Part shown: positions 18,741 through 29,587 of the stretch, piece after piece | Layout: every line of letters starts with the position of its first letter | Numbering within the stretch: the stretch's first letter is position 1 | NCBI RefSeq assembly: GCF_034067285.1 | Contig: NZ_CP139286.1 | Coordinates: forward strand, 2,728,001 to 2,792,000 | DNA from: Acinetobacter pittii | GTDB lineage: Bacteria > Pseudomonadota > Gammaproteobacteria > Pseudomonadales > Moraxellaceae | DNA: 64,000 bases | Reading direction: 5' to 3' | Program-made: the position numbers and the translations under genes | The notes under the pieces: model-generated | What the model was told of the DNA's origin: nothing | The model's input: the letters and a program-made list of their open reading frames with translations, nothing else | Databases searched by the model: none

Positions 18741-20807
18741 TTAAGCTTGTGGATCTGGGAACAATGGACGATTCCCTGGGCTAATACGATTAATATGTAA
18801 GAACGTCATATGTCTTTCATATTTATCTAAAATGTCATTAATAACCTGTTCTTTACTGTAACCAACCAGATCGTTATCTTGAGAGCCATCATAAAGATAG
18901 GTTTCAAGACGGTAATAGAACTGTTTACCTCGTTTCACACGTTGACTGAAATTCGGTGCGCTATAGCGTACAGGCCAGATCTGATAAACAAAGTTTTGCT
19001 CTTCTTCCAAATGAATGGTGAGATCTAGATGGTAAAGCGTGTCTTCATCTTCTAATGGTGTTTGCTGCACATCTACATTCATGCCCTGCTTAACAAGCTC
19101 ATCGGCAACAGCCTGAACGGCTGGCAAACAAACTGTATCTAGCATGCGCTGTGTTTCAGTGGTTCCCGGATGATGCATGACTCGAGTTAAACGTTGTTTC
19201 CAGTTGAGAATATCCACGTTCCCTACGACTGGAGCAGCATTCATACTTCGACTAGCATGCCTGTAATCTTCAAGTCTGAGCGATTTATAAAGCCCAGCCA
19301 TCACAAGGAACATCACAAAACTAAACGGCAGTCCCATAATAATCGTTGCATTTTGCAAAGCGGTAATGCCGTTGGTCATCAACATGGCTAATGTGAGCAA
19401 ACCAATTGCCACCGCCCAAAACACACTTAACCAACGAGGAGCATCATTATCAATATGAGTCAGTTTTGTGGTGAAGTTACCTAAAACCAGTGCCCCCGAA
19501 TCGGCCGAAGTCACGTAGAACAAAAGTCCTGTCACAGTGGCAATTGAAGCAATAAAGGTAAAGCCCGGGTATTGTGCTAACAGGTCATAAAAACCATGTG
19601 CCGGGTTTGCCAACACTGTTGCGGCTAAGGTTTGATTACCTTCAAAAATAACGCTGTGTAATGCGCTATTACCAAAAATAGATAACCACGTAAGCGTAAA
19701 TAGAAGTGGAATAATTAAGGTACCGCACACAAACTCACGGATGGTACGTCCTCTTGAGATACGTGCCAGAAAGAGTCCAACAAATGGAGACCAAGCAATC
19801 CACCATGCCCAGAAGAAGAAAGTCCAACTACTCATCCACTCTTTAGGCTGTTCAAAAGCGAAACTTTGTAAGGCTAAAGTTGGGAAACGGGTTAAATAGT
19901 CACCAATATTTTGGACAAGGGCATTGAGTAAAAACTCGGTATTTCCCAAGAACAAAATAAACAGTAATAGCCCGATCGAAACATAAATATTGATTTCAGA
20001 TAAAATCCGCAGGCCTTTATTGACCCCAGATGTTACCGAAATAACACTAATGCCGACTGCAACAGCAATCAGGATAAATTGCATCCAGATATTTTCTGGT
20101 AATCCCAATAACACATGTAGGCCGTAATTCAGCTGTACCACTCCAATCCCGCAGGTTGTCGCAATACCGAAAATTGTCCCGATCACGGCAGCCGTATCTA
20201 CACTATGTCCAATCGCACCATTAATTCTGTTCCCAAAAATTGGGTAAAGTGCAGAACGAATGGTAAGCGGTAAGTTATAACGATAACTGAAATATCCCAA
20301 TGACATACCAATCAAGGCATACATACACCAGCCAGTTAAGCCATAGTGAAACAATGTCCAAACCATACTTTGGCGTGCTGCTTCATAGGTCTGACCTGCT
20401 CCGACCGGAGGTTGCATATAATGAGATAGTGGTTCAGCGACCGAGAAGAACATCAGGTCGATACCGATACCAGCCGAAAACAGCATCGCAGACCAACTGA
20501 GTAAACTAAACTCAGGCTTTGAATGCTTAGGTCCTAATTTGATACCGCCATATCTTGAACAGGCAATAAAAATCACGAAAACCATATAGAGCGTTGCGGC
20601 AAGCAGATAATACCAACCAAAGGTTGAAGTTACCCACTGTAGTACCGTGTTCATGACTCGATTTGCAAAATCGTTGAACAAAAACGTGACGAGAGAGAAA
20701 ATTAAAATAAGTAGAGCTGAAAAATAAAAAACCACACGGTTGAGCGGGTCTTTTTTAGATTTAGATAATGTTAAATCATCAACTGCTCTTGGATTATCTG
20801 TTGCCAT
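18741..20807 (-). CDS. betT: BCCT-family choline transporter with long C-terminal regulatory tail (BetT-type)
   Basis: 688 residues: twelve membrane segments in the first about 510, then an about 170-residue hydrophilic tail. The BCCT signature region FFWAWWIAWSPFVGLFLARISRGRTIREFV is present, together with the glycine-rich segment WSAMLFSAGIGIDLMFFSVAEP; here an aspartate replaces the more usual alanine or leucine after GIGI. The long tail is typical of BetT carriers, where it senses osmotic strength. The neighbouring betIBA genes support choline as substrate. It is separated from the second BCCT gene by a 121-bp gap containing a strong hairpin. Confidence 0.9.
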   Translation of the reverse strand: MATDNPRAVDDLTLSKSKKDPLNRVVFYFSALLILIFSLVTFLFNDFANRVMNTVLQWVTSTFGWYYLLAATLYMVFVIFIACSRYGGIKLGPKHSKPEFSLLSWSAMLFSAGIGIDLMFFSVAEPLSHYMQPPVGAGQTYEAARQSMVWTLFHYGLTGWCMYALIGMSLGYFSYRYNLPLTIRSALYPIFGNRINGAIGHSVDTAAVIGTIFGIATTCGIGVVQLNYGLHVLLGLPENIWMQFILIAVAVGISVISVTSGVNKGLRILSEINIYVSIGLLLFILFLGNTEFLLNALVQNIGDYLTRFPTLALQSFAFEQPKEWMSSWTFFFWAWWIAWSPFVGLFLARISRGRTIREFVCGTLIIPLLFTLTWLSIFGNSALHSVIFEGNQTLAATVLANPAHGFYDLLAQYPGFTFIASIATVTGLLFYVTSADSGALVLGNFTTKLTHIDNDAPRWLSVFWAVAIGLLTLAMLMTNGITALQNATIIMGLPFSFVMFLVMAGLYKSLRLEDYRHASRSMNAAPVVGNVDILNWKQRLTRVMHHPGTTETQRMLDTVCLPAVQAVADELVKQGMNVDVQQTPLEDEDTLYHLDLTIHLEEEQNFVYQIWPVRYSAPNFSQRVKRGKQFYYRLETYLYDGSQDNDLVGYSKEQVINDILDKYERHMTFLHINRISPGNRPLFPDPQA

Positions 20808-20848
20808 ACAATCCTCAAGGAATAAAATAAAAACAAAATATTTAATTT

Positions 20849-20884
20849 CGTCTTTTCACTCTTATTTAAAACAGTGAAAAGACG
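20849..20884 (-). terminator. hairpin between the two BCCT genes
   Basis: A perfect 12-bp inverted repeat (CGTCTTTTCACT / AGTGAAAAGACG) with a 12-base loop. There is no clean T run on the minus strand, so it may be a weak terminator, an mRNA-stability hairpin or an attenuator separating expression of the two carriers. Confidence 0.6.
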
Positions 20885-20928
20885 ACTTTAAACGCAAAAA
20901 AATAATATATAGATGTGATTGGGTGAGG

Positions 20929-22551
20929 TTATAAAACCTCAGTCACTTTATTCTGGTCACAATCCGATGGGACCGAAATGTCTTTTGAAACAGCTAACTG
21001 TTTTTTCACTAATTGAGGGTCAAAATCATCTTGCTTTAATGCTTTAGCTAAACCAAACATATAGAGCAAAATAATGACTGAAAATGGTAAACCACATAAC
21101 ACCACAGCACTTTGCATGGAGTTAAAACTACCGGCTAAAAGCAAGCCAATACTTACAATGGTAATTACCACAGACCAAAAGACGCGTAACCAGATCGGTG
21201 AATCACTATCATTGGTGCCCCCTTTTGAGGACAAATTAGCGATCATTAGTGTACCAGAGCCAACTGGTGTCAAAAATAAAACGAAACAAATTACAACAAC
21301 AATACCAGCAACGTAAGGATTAAACGGCAGATATTCAAGTAATTTAAATAAAGATAATGCCGGATCAGTTAAAACCATATCGCCTAAAACTTTCTGTTTT
21401 TGCTGCAAAATTAAATAAATTGCAGTATTTCCAAAAACCGAAATCCAAGCCAATGTAAAACCAAGTGGAATCAGGCATACACCCAATACAACTTCGCGAA
21501 TGGTACGACCTTTTGAAATGCGGGCAATAAACATGCCGACAAAAGGCGCCCAAGCAATCCACCAAGCCCAATAAAATACGGTCCACGAACCTAACCAACC
21601 ACTGGCTTTTTGGTTGTATAAATACATATCAAAGCTTTTACCCATAAAATTATTAAGGTAATCGCCCGTATTTTGCACAAGACCATTTAATAAATGGTTT
21701 GTCGGACCTGTCAAGAATACAAATAAAAGTAAGGCATACAGCAAACGTAAATTAATACGCGACAACCACGCTAAACCTTTTTCAATACCCACCACTGTCG
21801 TGATCGTGGCAACGAACATCATGATGAGCACAGCAGTAATTAAAGTTGCAGAGTTATCTGGAATTTGAGGAAGTAAATAACAAATACCCGATACGAGCAC
21901 CAAAGCTCCAATTCCCAAATTGGTGACCAAGGAAATAACTGTCGCTAAAATTCCAAAGCCATCGACAAAATCACCCACCAAGCCATGCACTCGCTCTCCA
22001 AAAATTGGGTAAAGCGCTGAACGCAGTGCTAATGGCAAGTTTTGTCTGAAAGCGAAGTAACCTAAAGTAACTCCGAGCAATGCATAAAGTACCCAGCCAT
22101 GAATCCCCCAATGCAAAAAGCTATAAGTCATCGCATTACGGGCTGCCTGAATCGTTCCTGCCTCGCCTTCTGGTGGTCTTAAAAAATGGTCAACAGGTTC
22201 GGCCACGCCATAATAAAGTAGCGCAATACCAATCCCTGCCGAGAACAACATTGAAGTCCAAGCCAGATAAGTGAACTCAGGTTTATCGTCATCTTTACCT
22301 AGAGGAATGTGCCCTACTTTTGAAAAAGCGAGCCAAGCAACAAAGCCCAAACACAGCACAATAACCAGCATGTAATACCACCCAAAAAAGTGATTTACCT
22401 GCTCTTGTACATAGGTCAACCAAAACTGACTTTTTTCTGGAAACAGCACAAAAAGTAGGCCAAAAATGCCAATACTGATGGCTGAACTCCAAAATACAAA
22501 ACGATTTAACCGAATATGGTCTGAAGAATATCTATCACTTTTCAACACCAT
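20929..22551 (-). CDS. BCCT-family choline/betaine transporter (short form)
   Basis: 540 residues with twelve membrane segments and only a short C-terminal tail. It has the BCCT motif FYWAWWIAWAPFVGMFIARISKGRTIREVV and SMLFSAGIGIALLYYGVAEP. A ribosome-binding sequence AAGGAG precedes the ATG at 22551. It is divergent from betI and next to the 46-bp palindrome, so it is probably induced by choline through BetI. Having a short and a long BCCT carrier side by side suggests one for bulk uptake and one for osmotic control; that is inference. Confidence 0.9.
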   Translation of the reverse strand: MVLKSDRYSSDHIRLNRFVFWSSAISIGIFGLLFVLFPEKSQFWLTYVQEQVNHFFGWYYMLVIVLCLGFVAWLAFSKVGHIPLGKDDDKPEFTYLAWTSMLFSAGIGIALLYYGVAEPVDHFLRPPEGEAGTIQAARNAMTYSFLHWGIHGWVLYALLGVTLGYFAFRQNLPLALRSALYPIFGERVHGLVGDFVDGFGILATVISLVTNLGIGALVLVSGICYLLPQIPDNSATLITAVLIMMFVATITTVVGIEKGLAWLSRINLRLLYALLLFVFLTGPTNHLLNGLVQNTGDYLNNFMGKSFDMYLYNQKASGWLGSWTVFYWAWWIAWAPFVGMFIARISKGRTIREVVLGVCLIPLGFTLAWISVFGNTAIYLILQQKQKVLGDMVLTDPALSLFKLLEYLPFNPYVAGIVVVICFVLFLTPVGSGTLMIANLSSKGGTNDSDSPIWLRVFWSVVITIVSIGLLLAGSFNSMQSAVVLCGLPFSVIILLYMFGLAKALKQDDFDPQLVKKQLAVSKDISVPSDCDQNKVTEVL

Positions 22552-22694
22552 CTTATTGCTCCTTGCAATCGGTGTATTTTTCTCAAAATAACGTGATAAG
22601 TACTGTACTTATGCGCATCATCCTATCCTTAAGAACCTTTGATTTCACCTCTTTATTCCAGAAGTTATCTTCAAAAATTCATTGATTTTTACAT

Positions 22695-22740
22695 ATCATA
22701 CTTGTTATTGATTGAACGTTCAATCAATAACAAGTATGAT
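22695..22740. promoter_or_regulatory. 46-bp perfect palindrome, probable BetI operator
   Basis: The two 23-bp halves are exact reverse complements, centred on AACGTT; the inner core reads TTGATTGAACGTTCAATCAA. It lies in the divergent region between the BCCT carrier and betI, 77 bp before the betI start. BetI, a TetR-type repressor, binds palindromes of this TTGAACGTTCAA kind upstream of bet genes in other proteobacteria. A TATGAT hexamer at its right edge could be the betI -10 element, so repressor binding would block transcription. Confidence 0.85.
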
Positions 22741-22816
22741 AAAAAAGTGCTATGATGCTCTGCAAGTTAACATGTTGAATTTTAAGCACCCCTAAAAAGT
22801 GCTGATGTGGACAACC

Positions 22817-23440
22817 ATGACAAAACGCAGAGTAAAACCAGAACATGTGCGACGTGAAGAAATCATGAACGCTGCACTCGACGTAATTTATGAAGTGGGG
22901 TTATCCAATACCACCATTGCACAAATTGCAAAAAAAGCCGAGTTGTCGACCGGCATTGTCAGCCATTATTTTGGTGACAAACAAGGGTTGATAAATACCT
23001 GTATGCAAGAAATGTTAAATGTTCTGCGTCGTAAAACCGAACAGTACAGAGCAGAAGCAGATTCGCATCCAGAGAGCCAGATTAAGGCCATTATCGACTC
23101 TAACTTTGACATTAGTCAGGTTAATGAAAAAGCAATGCGGGTCTGGTTAGACTTTTGGTCAGCAAGTATGCATGTACCAGACTTAAGCCGCTTACAAAAG
23201 ATTAATGATCAACGCCTGTACTCCAACTTGAAGTTTTATTTCCTCAAGTTAATGAATGAACAACAGGCCAGTGTTGCCGCTAGAGGGTTGGCAGCATTGA
23301 TTGATGGATTATGGTTACGAGGCAGTTTAAGCCGTCATAACGAATTTGACAGCAACCTTGCTCGTTCCATTGCTTACGATTATGTACAAACGCAATTGCA
23401 ATTTGCGAACAAGCCTTTGCAGGAGAGACAAAATGAGTGA
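22817..23440 (+). CDS. betI: choline-responsive TetR-family repressor BetI
   Basis: 207 residues from the ATG at 22817 ([20 protein letters not shown]). The TetR helix-turn-helix is [28 protein letters not shown], with the BetI-typical opening and the later segment [30 protein letters not shown]. BetI represses choline uptake and oxidation genes until choline is present. The last 8 bases overlap betB, and betA follows, giving the classical betIBA order. Confidence 0.95.
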   Translation: MTKRRVKPEHVRREEIMNAALDVIYEVGLSNTTIAQIAKKAELSTGIVSHYFGDKQGLINTCMQEMLNVLRRKTEQYRAEADSHPESQIKAIIDSNFDISQVNEKAMRVWLDFWSASMHVPDLSRLQKINDQRLYSNLKFYFLKLMNEQQASVAARGLAALIDGLWLRGSLSRHNEFDSNLARSIAYDYVQTQLQFANKPLQERQNE

Positions 23441-24905
23441 TGTACAAGTTCATCAGTTGTATATCCATGGACGCTACGTTAAAGCAACCAGTGGTAAAAC
23501 ATTTAATAGTATTAACCCTGCCAACGGCGAGACAATCGCGACTCTTCAGCAAGCTTCTGAACAAGATATTGAAGCTGCTGTACAAAGTGCCCAACAAGGA
23601 CAAAAAATCTGGGCTGCCATGACTGCTATGGAGCGTTCACGTATTTTACGTCGTGCTGTCGACATTCTTCGTGAACGAAATGATGAGCTTGCCCGTCTTG
23701 AAACTCTCGACACAGGTAAAGCCTATAGCGAAACATCGACAGTTGATATTGTGACTGGTGCAGATGTACTCGAATACTACGCAGGTCTTGCAACAGCCAT
23801 TCAAGGTGAACAAGTTCCGCTTCGCGAATCTAGTTTCTTTTATACACGCCGTGAACCTTTAGGCGTGGTTGCCGGTATTGGTGCTTGGAACTATCCAATT
23901 CAAATCGCTTTATGGAAATCTGCCCCTGCCCTTGCTGCCGGCAATGCCATGATTTTCAAACCAAGTGAAACCACTCCACTTACTGCATTTAAACTTGCAG
24001 AAATCTATACCGAAGCTGGCTTACCAGACGGCGTATTTAACGTTGTACAAGGTGCTGGCCGTGAAATTGGTCAGTGGCTCACTGAACATCCTGTGATTGA
24101 AAAAATCTCATTCACTGGCGGTGTGGAAACCGGCAAAAAAGTTATGGCAAGCGCTGCTGGCTCTACGCTGAAAGAAGTAACCATGGAACTCGGTGGTAAA
24201 TCTCCACTGATTATTTGTGAAGATGCCGACCTTAACCGTGCCGCAGATATTGCAGTTATGGCGAACTTCTTTAGCTCAGGTCAGGTATGTACCAACGGTA
24301 CACGCGTATTTGTTCCAAAATCACGTTTAGCAGATTTTGAAAAAGCTGTTGTAGAGCGTGTACAACGTATTCGCATTGGCGACCCAATGGCTGAAGACAC
24401 GAACTTTGGTCCACTCACTAGCTTTCCTCATATGGAAAAAGTGTTGTCTTTCATTGAGTCAGGCAAACAACAAGGCGCTAAAGTGCTAATCGGTGGTGGG
24501 CGTGCGACTGAAGGCGAACTTGCCAAAGGCGCTTATGTATTACCGACAGTATTTAGCGACTGCACTGACCAGATGGCAATTGTTCAAGAAGAAATTTTTG
24601 GACCTGTCATGAGCATTTTAAGCTATGAAACCGAAGAAGAAGTCATCCGTCGCGCTAACGACACTACCTTTGGTTTAGCTGCTGGCGTTGTCACTCAAGA
24701 CATTAGCCGCGCTCATCGCATTATTCACCAAATTGAAGCTGGTATTTGCTGGATTAATACTTGGGGTGAATCGCCTGCCGAAATGCCAGTGGGTGGCTAC
24801 AAACAATCTGGCGTAGGCCGCGAAAATGGCTTGACCACACTTGGGCACTATACCCGTATCAAATCTATTCAAGTTGAACTTGGCGATTATCAAAGCATTT
24901 TTTAA
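23433..24905 (+). CDS. betB: betaine aldehyde dehydrogenase BetB
   Basis: 490 residues from the ATG at 23433, overlapping the end of betI. The aldehyde dehydrogenase landmarks are all present: [36 protein letters not shown] (cofactor), MELGGKSPL (catalytic glutamate) and [15 protein letters not shown] (catalytic cysteine). The C-terminus SGVGRENGL fits BetB. It oxidises betaine aldehyde to glycine betaine with NAD(P), the second step of osmoprotectant synthesis. Confidence 0.95.
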   Translation: MSDVQVHQLYIHGRYVKATSGKTFNSINPANGETIATLQQASEQDIEAAVQSAQQGQKIWAAMTAMERSRILRRAVDILRERNDELARLETLDTGKAYSETSTVDIVTGADVLEYYAGLATAIQGEQVPLRESSFFYTRREPLGVVAGIGAWNYPIQIALWKSAPALAAGNAMIFKPSETTPLTAFKLAEIYTEAGLPDGVFNVVQGAGREIGQWLTEHPVIEKISFTGGVETGKKVMASAAGSTLKEVTMELGGKSPLIICEDADLNRAADIAVMANFFSSGQVCTNGTRVFVPKSRLADFEKAVVERVQRIRIGDPMAEDTNFGPLTSFPHMEKVLSFIESGKQQGAKVLIGGGRATEGELAKGAYVLPTVFSDCTDQMAIVQEEIFGPVMSILSYETEEEVIRRANDTTFGLAAGVVTQDISRAHRIIHQIEAGICWINTWGESPAEMPVGGYKQSGVGRENGLTTLGHYTRIKSIQVELGDYQSIF

Positions 24906-25000
24906 TGCCTCAATCGGTCTAAAACCTTCAACCTAAATCACATATGCCGAGCAGTCTTTATAGATTGCTCAGGCAAACTGTTAGTAAAAAAAGGATAGTT

Positions 25001-26659
25001 ATGAATATTAAAGAATATGATTATATTATTATTGGTGCAGGATCTGCCGGAAATGTACTCGCTGCGCGTCTTACTGAGGACAAAGATACCACCGTTTTAT
25101 TATTAGAAGCGGGTGGCCCCGATTATCGCTTGGATTTCCGTACACAAATGCCGGCAGCTTTGGCCTACCCTCTGCAAGGTCGTCGCTATAACTGGGCTTA
25201 TTTAACTGACCCAGAACCGCACATGAATAACCGCCGTATGGAATGTGGTCGTGGTAAAGGTTTAGGTGGCTCATCTTTAATTAATGGCATGTGCTATATC
25301 CGTGGTAACGCAATGGATTTAGAGCAATGGTCAACTCATAAAGGCCTCGAAAACTGGTCTTATGCTGACTGTTTGCCTTACTACAAAAAAGCTGAAACGC
25401 GTGACATTGGTGAAAATGACTACCATGGCGGCAATGGTCCAGTATCCGTTGCGACACCTAAAAATGGCAACAACGTGCTGTTCCATGCCATGGTTGAAGC
25501 AGGTGTACAAGCAGGTTACCCACGTACTGATGACTTAAATGGTTATCAACAAGAAGGCTTTGGTCCAATGGACCGTACGGTTACCCCAAAAGGTCGCCGC
25601 TCAAGCACTGCACGTGGCTATTTGGATATGGCAAAAGGTCGTCCAAATCTGACTATTTTGACTCACGCGACAACCAACAAAATCTTGTTTAATCAAAAAC
25701 AAGCGGTTGGTGTTGAATACATTATCGGTGCTGACCAAAACAATTTACAACGCGCATTAGTTAAACGCGAAGTATTACTATGTGCGGGCGCAATTGCATC
25801 ACCACAAATTTTACAGCGCTCGGGTGTAGGTCAAAGTACCTTCTTAAAATCAATGGACATTGATGTGGTTCATGATTTGCCGGGTGTAGGTGAAAACCTG
25901 CAAGACCACTTGGAAATGTACTTACAATATAAATGTAAGCAGCCCGTTTCTTTATACCCTGCTTTGAAATGGTATAACCAACCTGCGATTGGTGCCGAGT
26001 GGTTATTTAATGGTACAGGTATTGGTGCAAGTAACCAGTTTGAAGCAGGCGGATTTATCCGTAGTTCGGATGAGTTTACATGGCCAAACATTCAGTACCA
26101 TTTCTTGCCGGTTGCCATTAACTACAACGGTAGTAATGCAGTGAAAGAACATGGTTTCCAAGCTCACGTTGGTTCAATGCGTTCGCCTTCACGCGGTCGA
26201 ATCAAACTTAAATCGAAGGATCCGTTTGAGCATCCAAGTATCTTGTTTAACTACATGTCGACTGAGCAAGACTGGCGCGAATTCCGTGATGCAATTCGTA
26301 TCACTCGTGAAATCATGCAGCAACCTGCACTTGACCCATATCGTGGTGAAGAAATTAGCCCGGGTAAACATCTACAATCTGATGCAGAACTTGACGACTT
26401 TGTTCGTAACCATGCAGAAACAGCTTACCATCCGTCTTGTAGTTGTAAGATGGGTGAAGATGAAATGGCTGTTGTAGATGGTCAAGGTCGCGTACACGGT
26501 ATGCATGGTTTACGCGTTGTCGATGCCTCTATCATGCCGCTCATTATTACCGGTAACTTAAACGCAACCACTATTATGATTGCCGAGAAAATTGCAGACC
26601 AAATTCGTGGACGTGAAGCGTTACCACGTTCAACTGCACCGTTCTATGTAGCGTCATAA
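25001..26659 (+). CDS. betA: choline dehydrogenase BetA (GMC oxidoreductase)
   Basis: 552 residues from the ATG at 25001 ([18 protein letters not shown]). It has the GMC FAD motif at the N-terminus, the signature [21 protein letters not shown] and the second GMC motif [15 protein letters not shown]. The catalytic histidine region [10 protein letters not shown] is near residue 465. Membrane-associated BetA oxidises choline to betaine aldehyde. It follows betB by 95 bp; the last gene of the betIBA cluster, it ends at a clear terminator. Confidence 0.95.
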   Translation: MNIKEYDYIIIGAGSAGNVLAARLTEDKDTTVLLLEAGGPDYRLDFRTQMPAALAYPLQGRRYNWAYLTDPEPHMNNRRMECGRGKGLGGSSLINGMCYIRGNAMDLEQWSTHKGLENWSYADCLPYYKKAETRDIGENDYHGGNGPVSVATPKNGNNVLFHAMVEAGVQAGYPRTDDLNGYQQEGFGPMDRTVTPKGRRSSTARGYLDMAKGRPNLTILTHATTNKILFNQKQAVGVEYIIGADQNNLQRALVKREVLLCAGAIASPQILQRSGVGQSTFLKSMDIDVVHDLPGVGENLQDHLEMYLQYKCKQPVSLYPALKWYNQPAIGAEWLFNGTGIGASNQFEAGGFIRSSDEFTWPNIQYHFLPVAINYNGSNAVKEHGFQAHVGSMRSPSRGRIKLKSKDPFEHPSILFNYMSTEQDWREFRDAIRITREIMQQPALDPYRGEEISPGKHLQSDAELDDFVRNHAETAYHPSCSCKMGEDEMAVVDGQGRVHGMHGLRVVDASIMPLIITGNLNATTIMIAEKIADQIRGREALPRSTAPFYVAS

Positions 26660-26666
26660 AACTTTA

Positions 26667-26702
26667 AAGGGCATATTTCTTATACAGAGATATGCCCTTA
26701 AT
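26667..26702 (+). terminator. terminator of the bet operon
   Basis: AAGGGCATAT and ATATGCCCTT form a perfect 10-bp stem around a 13-base loop shortly after the betA stop, followed by an AT-rich stretch. Confidence 0.8.
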
Positions 26703-27168
26703 TTAAATCTATAGAGCCAATATTAATAAGAACGATGTATGACAGAAAATAAGCATTTATGAGCAGCTTGTTTACATAAATATGGCATGTAATAAAAATT
26801 AATCTATTTTTATAGGCAAATTTCCCTCAAGTGATTTAACTTTAATCAAATTAAAATTATTGTTTTACTTTCAAATACTTAAACAAAAACATCTAACTTA
26901 AATTATCTTATTAAAACTCAATTTGGTTAAATATAAATCATATTTATGATTTTGATGAACCCCATTTATTATAAAAATTGTCTTGTCAATGCAAAATTAG
27001 TCTAAAATATAGTGTGTTTGCGATAATGCCCAGTCATTTTTATTTTTTTCGAAGTTCTCGAATTTTGAGAATTCACTTTCGCATTTATATCCATTTTGTC
27101 TGGATACGCTGTCTAGGTTTCCTCACACCTTAAGTGACTCAAATAACTTATTTTAAGGTCCCCCTTAC
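26703..27168. other. 466-bp AT-rich region upstream of mqo
   Basis: No gene is apparent. It ends in the mqo ribosome-binding region. A small inverted repeat TTCTC-GAATTTT-GAGAA at about 27055-27071 is the only symmetric element I noticed. The length suggests a complex promoter for mqo. Confidence 0.5.
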
Positions 27169-28809
27169 ATGAAAAAGTTTTTGAAATACCTTCTGGTATT
27201 AATCATTCTTATTTTAATTGCAGGTATTGTTTTCTTGTTTAGACCAACTGCGTCAAAACAAGTAGAAACTGCAAAAGATGAGCCAGTTGTTGATGCTGTT
27301 CTTGTTGGCGGCGGCATCATGAGTGCCACTCTCGGTACTTATTTCACTGAGCTTGAACCAAACTGGCAAATTCGTATGTATGAGCGTCTTGACCAAGTTG
27401 CTCAAGAAAGTTCAAACGGCTTTAACAATGCCGGAACAGGCCACTCTGGCTTTATGGAAATGAACTATACCGAAGAGAAAAACGGTAAGATGGAAATTGC
27501 CAAAGCTGAAAAAGTTGCTTCTCAATTTGAAGTTGCTAAACAGTTCTGGTCACATCAGGTAAAACAAGGCGTTTTAGCTGAACCAAAATCATTCATTAAC
27601 CCAGTTCCGCACATTGCTTTCGTTTGGGGCGATAACGTTCAATTCTTAGAAAAACGTTATGCTGCCATGATTCAAAGCCCGCTGTTCAAAGGCATGAAAT
27701 TTACTGAAGACCCAGCTGTAATTAAACAATGGGCACCTTTAGTGATGAATGACCGTGACCCTAGTCAAAAAGTTGCAGCAACTCGTATGGACGTTGGCTC
27801 TGACGTTAACTATGGTTCAATCACTAAACAATTAGTGAGTCATTTAAATCAAAATCCTAATTTCAAATTACAGACTTCAACTGAAGTGACTGGCATCAGC
27901 CAAAATGATGACAAAACTTGGACGGTGGCTTTCAAAAATTTGAAAACTGGTAAAGTAGATCACGTTAAAACACGTTTTGTATTTATCGGTGCAGGTGGTG
28001 CAGCAGTTAAATTATTGCAACTTACTGGTTTACCAGAAGCGAAACAATATGCTGGCTTCCCTGTTGGTGGTGAGTTCTTAATTACTGACAATCCAAAAAT
28101 TACTGCAGAACATACAGCGAAAGTATATGGTCGTGCTGAACTTGGTGCGCCTCCAATGTCTGTACCACATATTGATACACGTTATATCGACGGTAAAAAA
28201 TATGTATTGTTTGGACCATTTGCAACGTATTCAAACAAGTTCCTGAAAAATGGTTCTCAGCTTGACTTGCTTGCATCAACAAACAAAAGCAACGTTTTAC
28301 CAATGACTACTGTTGGTTTGGAAAACCTTGATCTTGTTAAATACTTGGTAAGCCAAGTAATGATGTCGGATGAAGACCGTCTCAATGAACTTCGTAAATA
28401 CTACCCAGATGCGAAAGCTGAAGACTGGCGTTTAAGTCAAGGTGGTCAACGTGTTCAGATCATCAAAAAAGAACCAGGTAAACCAGCAACGCTTCAATTC
28501 GGTACAGAAATCTTTGCGTCTAAAGATGGTGCTGTAACTGCATTGTTAGGTGCGTCTCCAGGTGCTTCGACTTCTCCATACATCATGCTTAACTTACTTG
28601 AAAAAGCTTTCCCTCAGCAAACTGAAGGTAAGTGGAACCAGAAGCTTCATGAAATTGTAGTGTCTTATAAACAAGACTTGAGCAAAGACCCTGTGTTACT
28701 GGACAAAGTTCGTCAATATACAAGTTCTACGCTTGGCTTGAACTATACATCTCCGTTCAAAGCTGCAAACGATGAAACTGTTGCTGCCCCAGTTGCAAAA
28801 GCAAACTAA
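27169..28809 (+). CDS. mqo: malate:quinone oxidoreductase Mqo
   Basis: 546 residues. The N-terminus is a membrane helix (about residues 5-25, [20 protein letters not shown]), followed by the FAD-binding motif [15 protein letters not shown] and the Mqo landmarks [21 protein letters not shown] and [14 protein letters not shown]. The enzyme oxidises malate to oxaloacetate and passes electrons to the quinone pool. The N-terminal anchor is longer than in the E. coli enzyme, which is only peripherally bound. Monocistronic, with its own terminator. Confidence 0.94.
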   Translation: MKKFLKYLLVLIILILIAGIVFLFRPTASKQVETAKDEPVVDAVLVGGGIMSATLGTYFTELEPNWQIRMYERLDQVAQESSNGFNNAGTGHSGFMEMNYTEEKNGKMEIAKAEKVASQFEVAKQFWSHQVKQGVLAEPKSFINPVPHIAFVWGDNVQFLEKRYAAMIQSPLFKGMKFTEDPAVIKQWAPLVMNDRDPSQKVAATRMDVGSDVNYGSITKQLVSHLNQNPNFKLQTSTEVTGISQNDDKTWTVAFKNLKTGKVDHVKTRFVFIGAGGAAVKLLQLTGLPEAKQYAGFPVGGEFLITDNPKITAEHTAKVYGRAELGAPPMSVPHIDTRYIDGKKYVLFGPFATYSNKFLKNGSQLDLLASTNKSNVLPMTTVGLENLDLVKYLVSQVMMSDEDRLNELRKYYPDAKAEDWRLSQGGQRVQIIKKEPGKPATLQFGTEIFASKDGAVTALLGASPGASTSPYIMLNLLEKAFPQQTEGKWNQKLHEIVVSYKQDLSKDPVLLDKVRQYTSSTLGLNYTSPFKAANDETVAAPVAKAN

Positions 28810-28834
28810 GTTTGACGATGTATAAGTAAAATAC

Positions 28835-28870
28835 CAAAAGGATGAATTTCGATTCGTCCTTTTGTTTTTT
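28835..28870 (+). terminator. mqo terminator
   Basis: AAAAGGA-GAAT and ATTC-TCCTTTT pair around a TTCG tetraloop with one mismatch, followed by a T run. This is a textbook intrinsic terminator. Confidence 0.88.
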
Positions 28871-28900
28871 AAGCCCTCACTTGAGATATTTAGATTCGCT

Positions 28901-29371
28901 ATGACGCCTTTAAACACATCATCTCGCCTCTTGTCATTTGGTTTTAAGCTCATGCTTGTTTTGCTGTTGGCTTATCTTTTGTTAAGCGGGTTTTATATGT
29001 GGATGATTGGCGGTACATCGATTTATGTCAGCTCAGCTGTATTACTTACGATCACTGCTTATGCATTTAAGCTCGGTAAATATCAAAAGCTATGTTCTGT
29101 TTTAAATGTGCTGATGAGTGCAGCCGCGTTATATTTCAGCACGGCTCATCTATTTTTCTCCCCTGTTCAATTCTTTATATTTTTACCTGCCCTGTTTTTT
29201 GTTTTATTGGCTTTTGCTCGCCTAGAAAAAGTTCGCGTTCTATCTAAGATTCTAATATTACTTAGTTTATTAATTTGGTGTAGCATACACTTTACACAGC
29301 TCAAACAACTTCAAGCCTATTATAAAACGCAGCACACAGGTGAAAGCTGGCAACAATATGGCGCGCTATAA
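28901..29371 (+). CDS. hypothetical integral membrane protein
   Basis: About 156 residues from the ATG at 28901 (MTPLNTSSRLLSFGF); an earlier TTG start would lie inside the mqo terminator, so I reject it. Four to five hydrophobic helices span most of the length, and no motif is recognisable. It lies between mqo and the methyltransferase gene without close linkage to either. Function unknown. Confidence 0.6.
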   Translation: MTPLNTSSRLLSFGFKLMLVLLLAYLLLSGFYMWMIGGTSIYVSSAVLLTITAYAFKLGKYQKLCSVLNVLMSAAALYFSTAHLFFSPVQFFIFLPALFFVLLAFARLEKVRVLSKILILLSLLIWCSIHFTQLKQLQAYYKTQHTGESWQQYGAL

Positions 29372-29587
29372 GATCATTTTTTATTCTGTATTTTTAAATA
29401 AAAATATTTTCATTTTCACATGAAGTTCATCAGTAAAACTGAACATCGTTTACAGAATTCCTCTTAAGAAAAATTATTCATAACAATCTAATTTATTTAG
29501 AAATATATCGAGCATATTAGCGATTGAACACGATTCATCTACACGCTAGATTAGCTGAATTATGTTTCTCCCTTTATGTTGTAATTT

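Noticed and set aside
28862..28900. Upstream TTG start for the membrane protein at 28901
   Set aside because: It lies inside the mqo terminator hairpin and T run, so translation from there is unlikely.
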